A DNA stretch of 64,000 nucleotides from Dictyoglomus sp. NZ13-RE01 (GTDB lineage Bacteria; Dictyoglomota; Dictyoglomia; Dictyoglomales; Dictyoglomaceae): positions 414,056-478,055 of the forward strand of contig NIRF01000001.1 in the NCBI GenBank assembly GCA_002878375.1, written 5' to 3'. Every line of letters starts with the position of its first letter. The stretch's first letter is position 1. Positions 63,768 through 64,000 of this stretch are shown piece by piece. Position numbers and translations under genes: made by a program. A model generated the notes under the pieces. It searched no databases and was not told the DNA's origin. It saw only the letters and a list, made by a program, of their open reading frames with translations.

Positions 63768-63780
63768 AGCTCATCCCTTC

Positions 63781-64000
63781 TTACTCTATAATTTTAGTTA
63801 CCACGCCAGCTCCTACAGTTTTTCCTCCCTCTCTTATAGCAAACCTTAATCCTTCCTCTAATGCAACTGGCTTTATCAACTTTACTTCCATCTCTATATT
63901 GTCCCCTGGCATCACCATCTGTACTCCCTCGGGTAACTTTATCTCACCTGTTACATCTGTAGTCCTGAAGTAAAATTGTGGCTTGTACCCACTGAAAAAT
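63781..64000 (-). CDS. tuf: Elongation factor Tu (C-terminal part only)
   Basis: The last about 72 codons of EF-Tu. The translated end reads [18 protein letters not shown], then [33 protein letters not shown] and ends KIIE. This is domain 3, which contacts aminoacyl-tRNA and EF-Ts. The rest lies beyond the right edge. The tuf-rpmG-trnW-secE-nusG-rplKAJL order is a well-conserved bacterial arrangement. Confidence 0.97.
   Translation of the reverse strand, partial: FFSGYKPQFYFRTTDVTGEIKLPEGVQMVMPGDNIEMEVKLIKPVALEEGLRFAIREGGKTVGAGVVTKIIE

Overview
The window looks like a chromosomal segment of an AT-rich, thermophilic, anaerobic bacterium, most likely a Dictyoglomus species. This is inferred from several things together: AT-rich coding DNA with strikingly GC-rich tRNA stems, thermophile-type polyamine genes, a complete glutamate-mutase (methylaspartate) cluster, and overall gene order. 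No insertion sequence, prophage or CRISPR array is visible. Coding density is very high, with many 1-30 bp overlaps and strong AGGAGG-type ribosome binding sites.

Almost everything lies on the minus strand. Read in transcription order, from high to low coordinates, it starts with an EF-Tu C-terminus, rpmG, tRNA-Trp, secE, nusG, rplK, rplA, an L10 leader with attenuator, rplJ and rplL (64.0-60.5 kb). The one large plus-strand block follows (52.8-60.5 kb): ilvE-lysA-hom-thrC-thrB-asd-lysC, an aspartate-family biosynthesis operon from a consensus promoter to an intrinsic terminator. Back-to-back with it runs the minus-strand rpsF-ssb-rpsR-(DUF2232)-rplI-dnaB operon.

Next come mglB-mglA, two tandem SLBB polysaccharide-export genes (the second frameshifted), a Wzz/GumC-like protein and galE, started by their own promoter; then smpB, tmRNA, an AMIN/Amidase_3 cell-wall amidase and murI. 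A glutamate-catabolism cluster fills 29.4-38.9 kb: M20 peptidase, glmS, glmL, glmE, mal, an AtuA/DUF1446 protein, a DUF4387 protein, a two-subunit class I hydro-lyase (probably mesaconase) and a P-loop protein. It leads into rph, rdgB, ridA, a rhomboid protease and a Clp-fold membrane protease.

A consensus promoter then begins speD-speB-wecB-comF-hpf-secA-prfB (prfB with a programmed +1 frameshift), csaB, tagA/wecG, a YitT protein, maf, mreBCD-mrdA and minCDE. Two tRNA-Pro genes follow, then acyP, speE, pcm, a family 4 UDG, an unknown 99-residue protein, dnaE, accD, accA and pfkA. At the left edge a plus-strand tRNA-Leu faces pfkA, and a HIT protein and a DUF2062 membrane protein finish the window.

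The most interesting region biologically is the glutamate cluster. It encodes glutamate to 3-methylaspartate to mesaconate to citramalate, but no recognisable citramalate lyase; instead three poorly understood conserved proteins sit in the same tightly packed run. Other points of note are the frameshifted and recombining SLBB pair, a probable ATT start codon placing a signal peptide on the amidase, a stop codon shared with a tRNA 5' end, and a polyamine set suggesting the aminopropylagmatine route.
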